A DNA stretch of 64,000 nucleotides from Chloroflexota bacterium (GCA_021825925.1 JAKAFP010000008.1:99047-163046); one strand, 5' to 3'. Shown: positions 45,115 through 53,422, counted from the first letter of the stretch. Notes: generated by a model not told the origin, from the letters alone. Numbers and translations are program-made.

Positions 45115-46212
45115 CTAATGATTTGCTGCACTCAGGTCTTCAGGGCGGCCAAAGATCATGCGGCCGGCTGCGGTTTGCAGTACCTTGGTCACCATGATCG
45201 TAATTTCCTTATCCATATAATCGCGTCCGTTTTCAACGACCACCATGGTGCCATCATCCAGATAGGCCACCCCCTGGCCGGACTCGCGTCCTTCCTGGAT
45301 GACACGAATGTTCATGATCTCACCCGGCAGCAGCACGGATTTTACGGCGTTCGCCAATTCGTTGATATTCAAAACCGTCACGCCCTGTAATTCAGCCACA
45401 CGGTTGAGATTGTAATCATTGGTTAAGATCGGACAGCGCATCTGCCTGGCCAAGACCACCAGCTTATCATCCACTTCGCGCATGCCTTCGACATCAATGT
45501 CGCTGATGCGCACCTGCATGGAGGGTTCTTTTTGCAGGGTCGAAAGCACTTCCATGCCGCGGCGTCCGCGCTGACGGCGCATGCTGTCAGGCGAATCGGC
45601 GATGTACTGCAGTTCGTTCAGCACGAAGCGCGGAATGAGCAGTGTGCCCGGAAGAAATCCGGTGCGGGTGATGTCGGCGATGCGTCCGTCAATGATCACG
45701 CTGGTATCCAGCAGGATGTTGCGGTTCTCCGCCCATCCACCGGTACCCTCTTTGGGGCTGGAGGAACCTGCGCCGCGTAGGGCGCTGAAGATGGAAAAAA
45801 TGTCGCTCTGGCGCATCACGAATAAGGAGATCCCCAGGTATCCAAACAACAGTACGGCGATAAAGGGCAGGATCTTGCCAAATGGTGCGGGTAACAATGA
45901 AATTGGAAAGGAGAACAAGGCCGCCACGATCAGGCCGGCGATCAACCCCACCAAGGCAGAAAGTAAGGACTGCGCCGAGACAGTGGTCAGCATTTTCTTT
46001 AACGCCTTAAGCGGACGCGTGGTAATGTATGGGGTCAAGATCAACCCCACCAGGGCGCCTACAGATCCGATCACAAAAGCATATTGATCCACGGTCATGG
46101 TGGAGGCGGTGGCATTGACGTTGGCCGCAATCCCCAGACTTTTACCCCAGAAAGCTCCCCCAATTGCAAAACCGATCATACCTAGAATACGAAAAATAAA
46201 ATCAGCACTCAT
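45115..46212 (-). CDS. PIN/TRAM-domain protein (YacL-like)
   Basis: A 365-residue membrane-anchored PIN protein. Four hydrophobic segments in the first 150 residues (FRILGMIGFAIGGAFWG and others) are followed by a PIN nuclease domain (NILLDTSVIIDGRIADI, then FVLNELQYIADSPD, and DDKLVVLARQMRCPILTNDY). These carry the acidic residues of a PIN active site. A TRAM RNA-binding domain ends the protein (LLPGEIMNIRVIQEGRESGQ). The YacL family is usually near cysS. AGGAGCATTTAT precedes the ATG. Confidence 0.9.
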   Translation of the reverse strand: MSADFIFRILGMIGFAIGGAFWGKSLGIAANVNATASTMTVDQYAFVIGSVGALVGLILTPYITTRPLKALKKMLTTVSAQSLLSALVGLIAGLIVAALFSFPISLLPAPFGKILPFIAVLLFGYLGISLFVMRQSDIFSIFSALRGAGSSSPKEGTGGWAENRNILLDTSVIIDGRIADITRTGFLPGTLLIPRFVLNELQYIADSPDSMRRQRGRRGMEVLSTLQKEPSMQVRISDIDVEGMREVDDKLVVLARQMRCPILTNDYNLNRVAELQGVTVLNINELANAVKSVLLPGEIMNIRVIQEGRESGQGVAYLDDGTMVVVENGRDYMDKEITIMVTKVLQTAAGRMIFGRPEDLSAANH

Positions 46213-46500
46213 ATAAATGCTCCTGAATAATGCCTGTTAAGGTACCGAATAAAATAAAAGAATAATTGCACTTTTATGATAGCATGCCGGGGGAAGTTCG
46301 TCAAACCCCTAGGTATACAAAGCCAACCGGATTTGATAAAAGGTTAATAAAAGATGGAAAGGATACCTTGACCAGGGAATTTCGTTTGTCGTTTTCGTAT
46401 CAGGGGCGTCATATTTAAGGGTCGAAATTTCCCATTTCCACTATTTCGTAAATTGTTGGATTTCCCTTTTAGTAGTTAATTAATTAAAAGAATGTGATAA

Positions 46501-46542
46501 GACCACCTTGACAAGGTTAGTAAAAACCTTGTCAAGGTGGTC
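46501..46542. repeat. 18-base perfect inverted repeat
   Basis: GACCACCTTGACAAGGTT (46501-46518) and AACCTTGTCAAGGTGGTC (46525-46542) are exact reverse complements around a 6-base loop. The internal CTTGACAAGG resembles the arms at 46617-46681, pointing to a repeat family. Confidence 0.75.
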
Positions 46543-46616
46543 TAACTGGCAACGATAACAATCAATGCATTTTGAGGGCATGTTTCCGATTTCCATCGAT
46601 AAAAGTATTTAAGATC

Positions 46617-46681
46617 AACCCTGACAAGGTGACCCCTCTCGCTTCGCTCGGGGGCGCAAAGATCGCGACCTTGTCAGGGTT
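46617..46681. repeat. Inverted repeat flanking the dispersed repeat core, copy 2
   Basis: AACCCTGACAAGGT (46617-46630) and ACCTTGTCAGGGTT (46668-46681) are reverse complements. Between them at 46633-46667 lies CCCTCTCGCTTCGCTCGGGG then GCGCAAAGATCGCG, which matches the core at 19365-19406. Confidence 0.65.
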
Positions 46682-46696
46682 TGGGTTGGTTAAAGT

Positions 46697-46739
46697 AAAA
46701 AGACCCTTTCGAGTCTTTTTGTGAGAGCGGGCGATGGGA
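46697..46739 (-). repeat. Duplicated tRNA-Gly 3' end with terminator
   Basis: The 43-base segment repeats, 85 bases away, the stretch 46782-46824. It contains the terminator hairpin (AAAAAGACCC and its partner GAGTCTTTTT) and the 13-15 bases GAGCGGGCGATGGGA that end tRNA-Gly. The repeat stops inside the tRNA gene. Confidence 0.75.
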
Positions 46740-46781
46740 CATGGCACCCTGTAAGGGTGTGAGAAACCACAGGTTTAAAGC

Positions 46782-46806
46782 AAAAAGACCCTTTCGAGTC
46801 TTTTTT
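46782..46806 (-). terminator. tRNA-Gly terminator
   Basis: AAAAAGACCC and GAGTCTTTTT pair around a short loop. On the minus strand, transcription leaving the tRNA meets this stem followed by a T-rich run. It lies just after the tRNA 3' end. Confidence 0.75.
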
Positions 46807-46811
46807 CTTGA

Positions 46812-46883
46812 GCGGGCGATGGGATTCGAACCCACGACCTTCTCCTTGGCAAGGAGACATTCTACCAACTGAACCACGCCCGC
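46812..46883 (-). tRNA. tRNA-Gly(GCC)
   Basis: On the minus strand a 72-base cloverleaf is present: acceptor GCGGGCG pairs with CGCCCGC, the anticodon arm is CTCCTTGCCAAGGAG with GCC anticodon, and the T arm has GTGGGTTCGAATCCC. CCA is not encoded. A hairpin terminator follows. The 3' end is partly duplicated at 46725-46739. Confidence 0.95.
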
Positions 46884-46999
46884 GTTGTTCCTGAATGTGA
46901 GCAAAATTTTACCCGACCTTGCGATGTTAGTCAATGCTTTTCGTCCACTTTTTTTGGTTTTAAGGTATAGTTCCTTTCGACAAAAAGACAGGTGCTGAT

Positions 47000-48232
47000 A
47001 TGAACCCAACTTATGAGATCGAATTAACCGCCTCCTCCTTTGGAGGGGACTGCATCGGCAAGCTGCCCGACGGTAAAACCATCTTCATCCCCTTTGGCAT
47101 TGCCGGCGAACGCGTGGAAGTGGAAATTGTAGACAGCAAGAAGAATTTCGCACGCGGACGAATCAAGCGCGTATTACGGGAATCTGAGAAACGCATCAAA
47201 GCGCGCTGCCCGCATTTTATGGAGTGCGGCGGCTGTCATTATCAACACCTTTCCTATACGGACCAACTGACTCTGAAACAAGAGATCGTGTCCGACCAGT
47301 TGAAACGCATCGGCAAGATCGAGGCTCCGCCGGTAAAAAAGATCATTGGCTCGCCGCTGGAATGGAACTACCGCAACACGGTGCAGTTCCATCTTTCCGC
47401 AACCGGCAAACCCGGCTACCAGCGCGCCGGCGCCAACGGCGTAGTGGAGATCCGCGAGTGCCACTTGCCGCTGCCCGAGATCAATAATTTATGGCCTCAG
47501 CTGGAACTTGAAGCGGAGGCCGGCATTCAGCGCGTCTCGATCCGCTGCGGGTCAGATGATGAACTGCTGGTCGGGCTTGAAAGCAGCTCGTCTCAGCTGC
47601 CCGAATTTACGGTGGACATTCCGCTCTCGGTAGTGCTGCTCGGCCCGGATGAGGATCTGCTGCTTGCGGGTGAAGACTATTCACTGATGGAAGTGCTCGG
47701 ACGCACCTTCAGGGTTTCAGCAGCCTCTTTCTTTCAAGTGAACCTGCCCCAGGCGGAGGCCATGGTCAAGCATGTGCTTGAAATTATGAAGATGGATCAA
47801 CAAATCGAAGTTGTGGATGCCTACTGCGGCGCGGGATTGTTTTCGGCGTTTCTGGCACCCAAGGTCAAGAGCCTGGTGGGGATCGAATTGGCAGAATCGT
47901 CTTGTAACGATTTCGCCGTCAACCTGGACGAGTTCGACAATGTATCGCTGTATATCGGCGCAGTGGAAGAGATCCTGCCCGAATTAAAGCTGAAACCGCA
48001 AGCCGTGCTGCTTGATCCGCCGCGCGCGGGGCTGGACCCGACCGCCATGGCAGCCTTGATCGAGTCTGCACCGCAGCAGATCGTGTATGTCTCGTGCGAC
48101 CCAGCCACGCTGGCCAGGGACATCCAGAAATTGGTCACAGCGGGTTATGCACTCGAAAGCGTCACCCCATTTGATCTCTTTCCGCAGACCTATCATGTGG
48201 AATGCATCGCCAATCTGATCAGAACCCAATAA
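47000..48232 (+). CDS. TrmA/RlmD-type 5-methyluridine RNA methyltransferase
   Basis: A 410-residue methyltransferase. An N-terminal TRAM domain (residues 1-60) is followed by a [4Fe-4S]-type Cys set C70, C76, C79 and a later Cys near 152. The C-terminal class I SAM core has DAYCGAGLFSAFLA, LLDPPRAGLD and the catalytic C366 in VSCDPATLARDI. This family makes m5U in tRNA or 23S rRNA; 23S U1939 (RlmD) is the closest guess, but TrmFO-like or TrmA roles cannot be excluded. AGGTGCTGAT precedes the ATG. Confidence 0.9.
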   Translation: MNPTYEIELTASSFGGDCIGKLPDGKTIFIPFGIAGERVEVEIVDSKKNFARGRIKRVLRESEKRIKARCPHFMECGGCHYQHLSYTDQLTLKQEIVSDQLKRIGKIEAPPVKKIIGSPLEWNYRNTVQFHLSATGKPGYQRAGANGVVEIRECHLPLPEINNLWPQLELEAEAGIQRVSIRCGSDDELLVGLESSSSQLPEFTVDIPLSVVLLGPDEDLLLAGEDYSLMEVLGRTFRVSAASFFQVNLPQAEAMVKHVLEIMKMDQQIEVVDAYCGAGLFSAFLAPKVKSLVGIELAESSCNDFAVNLDEFDNVSLYIGAVEEILPELKLKPQAVLLDPPRAGLDPTAMAALIESAPQQIVYVSCDPATLARDIQKLVTAGYALESVTPFDLFPQTYHVECIANLIRTQ

Positions 48233-48288
48233 TTTAGTCTGGAGGGTGCATCCCCGGCTGATCATCACAGGTTCATGGAAAAACCAGC

Positions 48289-49197
48289 ATGAAATTATTT
48301 AAAGAAAACCAATCACGCCTCTACGCCATCGGAACCATTCTGTTGTGGTCGTCGGCTTTCGTTTTTACCAAGATCGCGCTTGAATACTTTTCAACCTCTT
48401 CTGTCGGAGTACTAAGGTATCTTTGTGCCTCGTTCTTCTTTTTCTTTTTGGTGTTCAACAAAAAGATCGGACTGCCGAAGGTTAAAGATATTCCATACTT
48501 CCTGATCTCCGGCGCCGCGGGTTTTTCGCTCTACATGACCTTTTTCAATACAGGCTCAATAACCTTATCCCCTGCCACTTCAAGCATCATCATCGCCACG
48601 GCACCGGTCTTCACGGCGATTTTGTCGTCCATCGTTTTTAAAGAGAAGGTCAGACTTTTGGGGTGGATCGCCATTGCCATCGAATTTTGCGGCATTCTGG
48701 TGCTGACGCTGTGGGACGGTGTTTTTACCATCAATATTGGCATTCTGTGGATGTTGTTGTCTGCCATTTGCATCAGTGTCTACAACCTGTTTCAAAGACA
48801 TTTCAGCCAAAAGTACACCGCACTTCAATCCACGGCTTATAGCATCTTTGCCGGCACACTCCTGTTGCTGATCAACCTTCCACACGCATCGGTTGAACTG
48901 AGTACGGCACCCGGCCGCCAGATTTTCGCAATCGTCTTCATGGGAATCTTCCCCAGTGCGATTGCTTATTTGTGGTGGAGCAAGGCGCTGGCCACGGCAG
49001 AAAAAACCAGCGACGTCACCAATTTCATGTTCGTCACCCCGTTTCTAGCAACCCTGCTGGGCTTCCTGATCATTGGTGAAATTCCGACCCTATCCACCAT
49101 CGTGGGCGGCTTTATTATTTTGGCTGGACTATTTTTGTTTCAAAGGGTCAAAACTGACAATATCCAAAAAATGGGCGAAAAAGAAACAGAAGGCTAA
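48289..49197 (+). CDS. EamA-family (DMT) transporter
   Basis: A 302-residue permease with ten transmembrane helices in two EamA repeats (IGTILLWSSAFVFTKIALEY; ILWMLLSAICISVYNLFQRH). The C-terminal repeat has FMGIFPSAIAYLWWSKALAT and TPFLATLLGFLIIGEIPTLS. These proteins export amino acids, metabolites or drugs. Substrate is unknown. It faces the TetR gene and ends 10 bases from its stop. Confidence 0.88.
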   Translation: MKLFKENQSRLYAIGTILLWSSAFVFTKIALEYFSTSSVGVLRYLCASFFFFFLVFNKKIGLPKVKDIPYFLISGAAGFSLYMTFFNTGSITLSPATSSIIIATAPVFTAILSSIVFKEKVRLLGWIAIAIEFCGILVLTLWDGVFTINIGILWMLLSAICISVYNLFQRHFSQKYTALQSTAYSIFAGTLLLLINLPHASVELSTAPGRQIFAIVFMGIFPSAIAYLWWSKALATAEKTSDVTNFMFVTPFLATLLGFLIIGEIPTLSTIVGGFIILAGLFLFQRVKTDNIQKMGEKETEG

Positions 49198-49206
49198 AGC
49201 CTTTCA

Positions 49207-49830
49207 TTATCCTTCGGTTCCATACCGGCTCAGAAATGTAGAGACCAGTTCTGCCAATATAGGTTCCTTGAACTTCAAACTCGCGCCATCCGTAAAGAGT
49301 GCGGCATAGGTCAGGCAGCCTTCCACCAGACCATAGAAGATCTGGGCGGCGAGCCCGGCGGACTCAAATTGAAGTTTTCCATCTTCTTTGGCGGCGTTCA
49401 GCCAGTGGATGAACCCTTCATGCGGTGGTTTGGCCTGGCTGCGAACTTTTTTTCCGAATTCAATATCCATGACAAAGATCGAAGTCAAAAATTTTGACAG
49501 TCCCCTGCGAACGGGATCGTCAATCAGATATAGTTCCGCCTCGGCAAATTCCCTCAGCTGCTCTTCAAGGGAGCGAGTTTTTGAATACTCGATCGGTTTC
49601 TGCAGATCGCGCTGCCTGAGAAAATCATCCACCACGGCCTGAAAGAGACTTTCCTTGCTTTGAAAATGATTGTAGACCGTGCGTTTTGAAACCCCTGCCA
49701 CTTCGGCGATCCTATCCATGCTTGATACGTCATATCCGCTTTCGATGAACACCTTGACCGCCCCCTCAAGGATGGCCTGGCGTTTCTCGTGTGTATCCCT
49801 TTTTTTTCGGGTCTTTACCTGATCAGACAT
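49207..49830 (-). CDS. TetR-family transcriptional regulator
   Basis: A 207-residue TetR regulator. The N-terminal helix-turn-helix is VFIESGYDVSSMDRIAEVAG followed by VSKRTVYNHFQSKESLFQAV. The C-terminal ligand pocket domain is variable. The start ATG 49830 has GGAG upstream; 18 further codons lack a ribosome site and reach into the operator. It is divergent to the DUF4386 gene, with twin palindromic operators between the two, so it probably represses that gene and itself. The ligand is unknown. Confidence 0.92.
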   Translation of the reverse strand: MSDQVKTRKKRDTHEKRQAILEGAVKVFIESGYDVSSMDRIAEVAGVSKRTVYNHFQSKESLFQAVVDDFLRQRDLQKPIEYSKTRSLEEQLREFAEAELYLIDDPVRRGLSKFLTSIFVMDIEFGKKVRSQAKPPHEGFIHWLNAAKEDGKLQFESAGLAAQIFYGLVEGCLTYAALFTDGASLKFKEPILAELVSTFLSRYGTEG

Positions 49831-49850
49831 GATGAAATCTCCATGACTTA

Positions 49851-49872
49851 AATTACACCGAATAGTGTAATT
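49851..49872. promoter_or_regulatory. TetR operator 1
   Basis: A palindrome of 22 bases (AATTACACCG and AATAGTGTAATT halves) lies near the TetR gene start. Its centre is 40 bases from that of operator 2, about four helical turns. Confidence 0.82.
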
Positions 49873-49877
49873 TATCA

Positions 49878-49906
49878 TTGACAATAATTAAACTACACTG
49901 TATAGT
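49878..49906 (+). promoter_or_regulatory. Sigma-70 promoter of the DUF4386 gene
   Basis: -35 TTGACA at 49878-49883 and -10 TATAGT at 49901-49906 are 17 bases apart. Operator 2 overlaps the -10, so a TetR dimer there would block transcription. Confidence 0.85.
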
Positions 49907-49909
49907 GTA
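49894..49909. promoter_or_regulatory. TetR operator 2
   Basis: TACACTGTATAGTGTA is an imperfect palindrome sharing TACAC...GTGTA with operator 1. It covers the -10 box of the DUF4386 promoter. Confidence 0.82.
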
Positions 49910-49967
49910 ATATATATCGTCAAAATATTCAATTGGTTCGACTCAATCATAATTCAGGAGAAACAAA

Positions 49968-50639
49968 ATGAAAACAATTCGAAACAAATTCACATCGGCT
50001 TTGGGCATCGCCCTTTTATTACAAGCCGCGGCACCCTTCATCAGCGGGGTATTCCTTTTCGACCCGCTGGTTGATAAAACCGATATTGGTAAAACCATGG
50101 CGAACCTCGGTCTGCATCCTTTCAACGCACAGCTTTCCATTTTTCTGGATATCGTCACCGCCATGGGAGTCATCTGGCTGGGGGTGCTTTTTTATACCCT
50201 GCTGCAAAAGATCAACAAAACCTGGGCCATGACCGGCCTGGGATTTTATATCCTGGAAGCGGTGATGCTCATGATCGGCAAGACTTTTTCTTATGCGCTG
50301 ATCCGCACCAGCGATCTGTATCTGGTCAGCAACGATATTTCCCTTTTACCCATCGCACAAATTCTGCTGCAGGCTGAAAAATTCGTCTCCAGCATGGCCA
50401 TGATCCCCTTTGGCATCGGTGCCTTTCTTTTTTACTATTTGCTGGTCAAGAGCAAAGCCCTGCCCAGCTGGCTTTCGATCTGGGGGCTGGTCTCGATGTT
50501 TTTGGTGTTGTTCGGAATCCCCCTCATCACTTACGGAGTCAACATCCCCTTTGCGGTGGTCTTCCCCTATGTGCCCTTTGAATTTGTGATCAGCGGATAT
50601 ATTCTGATCAAAGGGCTGAGGGAAAAAGCGCTCGCCTAA
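49968..50639 (+). CDS. DUF4386-domain membrane protein
   Basis: A 223-residue membrane protein with about six hydrophobic segments (ALGIALLLQAAAPFISGVFL, LSIFLDIVTAMGVIWLGVLF, AMIPFGIGAFLFYYLLVKSK, LSIWGLVSMFLVLFGIPLIT). The layout matches DUF4386, often under TetR-type regulators. It is the likely target of the neighbouring TetR protein. The role is unknown. AGGAGAAAC precedes the ATG. Confidence 0.82.
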   Translation: MKTIRNKFTSALGIALLLQAAAPFISGVFLFDPLVDKTDIGKTMANLGLHPFNAQLSIFLDIVTAMGVIWLGVLFYTLLQKINKTWAMTGLGFYILEAVMLMIGKTFSYALIRTSDLYLVSNDISLLPIAQILLQAEKFVSSMAMIPFGIGAFLFYYLLVKSKALPSWLSIWGLVSMFLVLFGIPLITYGVNIPFAVVFPYVPFEFVISGYILIKGLREKALA

Positions 50640-50668
50640 CTCAAGTACTCATATATTTCATTCAACCC

Positions 50669-50700
50669 GCAAAAAACCAGCATTCCAGCTGGTTTTTTGC
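50669..50700. terminator. Bidirectional-type terminator after the DUF4386 gene
   Basis: GCAAAAAACCAGC and GCTGGTTTTTTGC form a perfect 13-base stem around a 6-base loop, with T/A runs at the ends. Confidence 0.8.
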
Positions 50701-50815
50701 TCAATTGGGGGAATCGCTGATCAAAAACCCCTTATTTAATAGAGGGGTTGTTATACTTATGAAAATTTTTTCGCCTGGAAACACAAAATCGTGTACGAAT
50801 TATTGGAGACATTTA

Positions 50816-51748
50816 ATGAGCAAATACAACATTCACGCCGATTTCATTAAATATGAAAAAGTCCAACTGCCGATGTCACCGACATTACTCCCTTTAATGA
50901 ACACCCTTATTTCAGGCGGTTTTGAGATGGTAAAACCCGTTGAAGGCGTGAAGATCTCCAAAAAGAAGATACCGGGCTATCAAGGGGCATTAATCGAAAT
51001 AACCCTGTTTGAACCCACACAACTTCCAAAAGGCTCTCCCTGCCTCGTCTATCTGCACGGCGGGGCTTTTGTGCTTAAGGCCGCTCCCTATATGAAGACG
51101 TTGGTCTGCAAGTACGCCTCACAAACACCCTGCAAGGTTGTTTATGTAGATTACCGACTGGCTCCCGATCACCCCTTCCCCGTTGGACCAGAAGACTGTT
51201 ATGCCGCCTTCAATTGGGTGCTCCAAAATGCGGATGAACTCGTAATAGACCCAAACAGAGTCGCCATTGGCGGCGACAGTGCGGGCGGTGCATTGACGGC
51301 CGCGGTTAACTTGATGGCCCTGGACAGAAAGACCCCGACCGCCTGTTTTCAAATGATGATCTATCCGGTCACAGATGCCAGACAAGAAACTGAATCCATC
51401 AAGAAATTCATTGATACCCCCTTTTGGAATGCCAGGCAAACCGAAAAAATGTGGAAGCTCTACCTCAAAAATGGGTTCCCCGTCAAACGCAAATACGCTT
51501 CTCCGATCGAAGCCACCTCTCTCGAAAAAATGCCCCCATCCTATATTGAGGTGGCCGAGTTCGATTGCCTGCATGATGAAGGGGTTCATTTTGCAGAAGC
51601 GCTGCAAAAGAACGGTGTTCAAGTGGAGTTGAACGAGACCAAGGGTACCGTCCACGGCTTTGAGATCGCAGAAAAAAGTGAACTGGTGCGCCAGATCATT
51701 GCACATCGAATTGCGGCACTAAAAAGAGCTTTTCAATCTTCTAATTAA
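50816..51748 (+). CDS. Alpha/beta hydrolase, HSL/abhydrolase-3 family
   Basis: A 310-residue hydrolase. The oxyanion motif is YLHGGAFVLKA, the nucleophile elbow GGDSAGGALTA (Ser), the acid AEFDCLHDEGVHF (Asp), and the His in VHGFEIAEK. This is the complete triad of the HSL-like esterase family, which hydrolyses short-chain esters. The start ATG 50816 has GGAG upstream; ATG 50759 and the frame above it lack one. It follows the DUF4386 gene. Confidence 0.88.
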   Translation: MSKYNIHADFIKYEKVQLPMSPTLLPLMNTLISGGFEMVKPVEGVKISKKKIPGYQGALIEITLFEPTQLPKGSPCLVYLHGGAFVLKAAPYMKTLVCKYASQTPCKVVYVDYRLAPDHPFPVGPEDCYAAFNWVLQNADELVIDPNRVAIGGDSAGGALTAAVNLMALDRKTPTACFQMMIYPVTDARQETESIKKFIDTPFWNARQTEKMWKLYLKNGFPVKRKYASPIEATSLEKMPPSYIEVAEFDCLHDEGVHFAEALQKNGVQVELNETKGTVHGFEIAEKSELVRQIIAHRIAALKRAFQSSN

Positions 51749-51772
51749 CTCATTCATTGTGAGGATAGAAAA

Positions 51773-51810
51773 ACGAAATGACACCCCATTTTTTGGGGAT
51801 GTCATTTCGT
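51773..51810. terminator. Bidirectional terminator between convergent genes
   Basis: ACGAAATGACA CCCC and GGGG ATGTCATTTCGT arms with a T-rich loop. It separates the hydrolase (+) and the HAAS membrane protein (-). Confidence 0.8.
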
Positions 51811-51825
51811 TTATTGATAAAACCC

Positions 51826-52818
51826 TTATTCTTTTACTTTTTGAAAATTATTGATCGAATCCCAAATACAAATTCCAAAAAACACGATGACAAAAACCCA
51901 GCTCCCTAATTGGAGCGAATGAGCAATTTGAGCGTAAGTTGAATTAATCGCCTTGGCAAAAATATCAATAAACTCAATGTTAATAAGGGTCGAATCAAAA
52001 GCCAGAAAAGCCACCAAAACTGAGAGTGAAAGGTTGAAAACTGCCGTTGCGATTGCAAGCGGTTTATTCCAAAAAGGAAAGATCAGCTTATATGCAAGAA
52101 TGATGAGTTGAATCAAAGTAAAGACCCAAATGATCGAAGTATAAACATTCAAACGATCAACATTAAACAAGTTAGTCGAAATTAATGTTCCAGAAGCTTC
52201 TTTTTGATACCACCCAAATAAAAATGGCTTATAGATAATCAAGCAAAAAAACAGAATTGTGAAAAATATCGAAAAAATGGTTTCACTGCGCGAAATTCTT
52301 TTTTTCTTTAATAATTCAATCTTTGGCAAATCTTCCACAGACCACTCTTTTTTTGCAAACGGTAACATCCCTTCAGAAATTCCCGTTTTCTCCAAGATAA
52401 TGAAGACAACCGTTATCCAGATGAGAGCTGATATTACCATTTGGAGTGTATCCACAAGCAGTTTTGTGAAAGACGCTATTGAAAGATTAATCATGCCTTG
52501 TGCCGACGGTCTGAATAAAATTTCAAAAAGGTTAATTACAATGACAATAACGGCAACACTGGGAACTATGGTTTTGAGAACCGAGATGAATTTATCATAC
52601 AGTCCAGGACCGATAAGATACTTTTTAGATTGAGTGTATTCTGCTGCTAATTTCATCGGATTTCCTAGCGACGAAAGAACTTTTTTTACTTCGTCCTCAC
52701 CAGGATCTTCTGACAGCATATCCAATATATTTGATTGCAGTTCTTTCTTTATATCATCACGTGATTTTTCCGGAAGGTATTCAGAAAATGTATTGACATA
52801 ACGATCAATTAATTCCAT
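51826..52818 (-). CDS. HAAS-domain membrane protein, partner of PadR regulator
   Basis: A 330-residue membrane protein. The N-terminal 80 residues (LIDRYVNTFSEYLPEKSRDD, VKKVLSSLGNPMKLAAEYTQ) form the HAAS-type helical region found in PadR-linked membrane proteins. About seven hydrophobic segments follow (VAVIVIVINLFEILF, MVISALIWITVVFIILEKTG, IFSIFFTILFFCLIIYKPFL and others). The ATG follows the PadR stop by a base, with the GAGGAG ribosome site inside that gene. It is thought to cooperate with its PadR regulator. Confidence 0.82.
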   Translation of the reverse strand: MELIDRYVNTFSEYLPEKSRDDIKKELQSNILDMLSEDPGEDEVKKVLSSLGNPMKLAAEYTQSKKYLIGPGLYDKFISVLKTIVPSVAVIVIVINLFEILFRPSAQGMINLSIASFTKLLVDTLQMVISALIWITVVFIILEKTGISEGMLPFAKKEWSVEDLPKIELLKKKRISRSETIFSIFFTILFFCLIIYKPFLFGWYQKEASGTLISTNLFNVDRLNVYTSIIWVFTLIQLIILAYKLIFPFWNKPLAIATAVFNLSLSVLVAFLAFDSTLINIEFIDIFAKAINSTYAQIAHSLQLGSWVFVIVFFGICIWDSINNFQKVKE

Positions 52819-52819
52819 A

Positions 52820-53164
52820 TTAGCTATTCTCCTCTTTGAACAATCCTTCAAGCTTCTCTGAAAGGCTTTTCCATTCAGTTTTTAATCTCTGATAAACCTC
52901 GTGGCCCTGATCACTGAGAACATAATATTTACGAGGCCGGTTTTCTTTCGTGTCCCATTCACTGCTCAACAATCCCTGTTTTTCCAATCTCCTTAGCAAC
53001 GGATACAAAGTTCCAGGCTCAATAAATGCATTTTTCTGTTCCAAATCCTGAACCAGTGAATACCCATATTTAGGTTGGTTGAGTTGACTCAGGACTGACA
53101 GCATCAAGGTTCCACGTTTGAGTTCAACAACATACACATCAATTAATTCGTCATTAGTGGCCAT
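52820..53164 (-). CDS. PadR-family transcriptional regulator
   Basis: A 114-residue PadR regulator. KRGTLMLSVLSQLNQPKYGY and QDLEQKNAFIEPGTLYPLLR form the winged helix, then GLLSSEWDTKENRPRKYYVL. The start ATG 53164 has GAGGTT upstream; the frame above it covers the promoter. It is cotranscribed with the HAAS membrane protein and a 13-base palindrome lies in its promoter, consistent with autoregulation. The ligand is unknown. Confidence 0.92.
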   Translation of the reverse strand: MATNDELIDVYVVELKRGTLMLSVLSQLNQPKYGYSLVQDLEQKNAFIEPGTLYPLLRRLEKQGLLSSEWDTKENRPRKYYVLSDQGHEVYQRLKTEWKSLSEKLEGLFKEENS

Positions 53165-53180
53165 TTTTAACCTCATCCAT

Positions 53181-53210
53181 ATTATACTGTATATCATACA
53201 TTAATGTCAA
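53181..53210 (-). promoter_or_regulatory. Promoter and operator-like palindrome of padR
   Basis: On the minus strand -35 TTGACA (53205-53210) and -10 TATAAT (53181-53186) are 18 bases apart. The palindrome TGTATATCATACA at 53188-53200 lies in the spacer and could bind PadR. Confidence 0.82.
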
Positions 53211-53422
53211 TAGTACATTGTAGTATTGATAATAAGCATGATGAAATACAATTTTGGTAAAATAATTTCTTCAGCTACAATAACCTGTAGGGATATTCAG
53301 TCATGGTGATTCCCATTAGGCGCTGATCCACCAAGCAAAAATTTGAGAACCCTTTCTGCAAAAAACAAGAACCTCAATGAGCAAATACTGTGTTTAGTCG
53401 AAGAAAAGGAAAAATAGCGCAT

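Larger units (their letters stand above)
46213..46811. other. Gene-free region with several inverted repeats and a partial tRNA-Gly duplication
   Basis: About 600 bases between the PIN/TRAM gene and the tRNA. It contains an 18-base perfect inverted repeat (46501-46542), a longer imperfect inverted repeat with arms ACCCTGACAAGGT (46617-46681), the repeat core at 46633-46667, and a copy of the tRNA-Gly 3' end and terminator (46697-46739). The remaining stretches look non-coding. Confidence 0.6.

Noticed and set aside
46674..47009. Minus-strand open frame of 111 residues across the tRNA-Gly gene
   Set aside because: It runs through the tRNA; the stretch VVQLVECLLAKEKVVGSNPI is a typical false translation of a tRNA.
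50705..50815. Upstream extension of the alpha/beta hydrolase
   Set aside because: It begins just after the terminator hairpin without a ribosome site; the ATG at 50816 has GGAG at proper spacing.
53390..53422. Upstream in-frame ATG for the nitroreductase
   Set aside because: No ribosome site precedes it, and the family N-terminus (AIFSRRSIRKY) begins right after the ATG at 53423.
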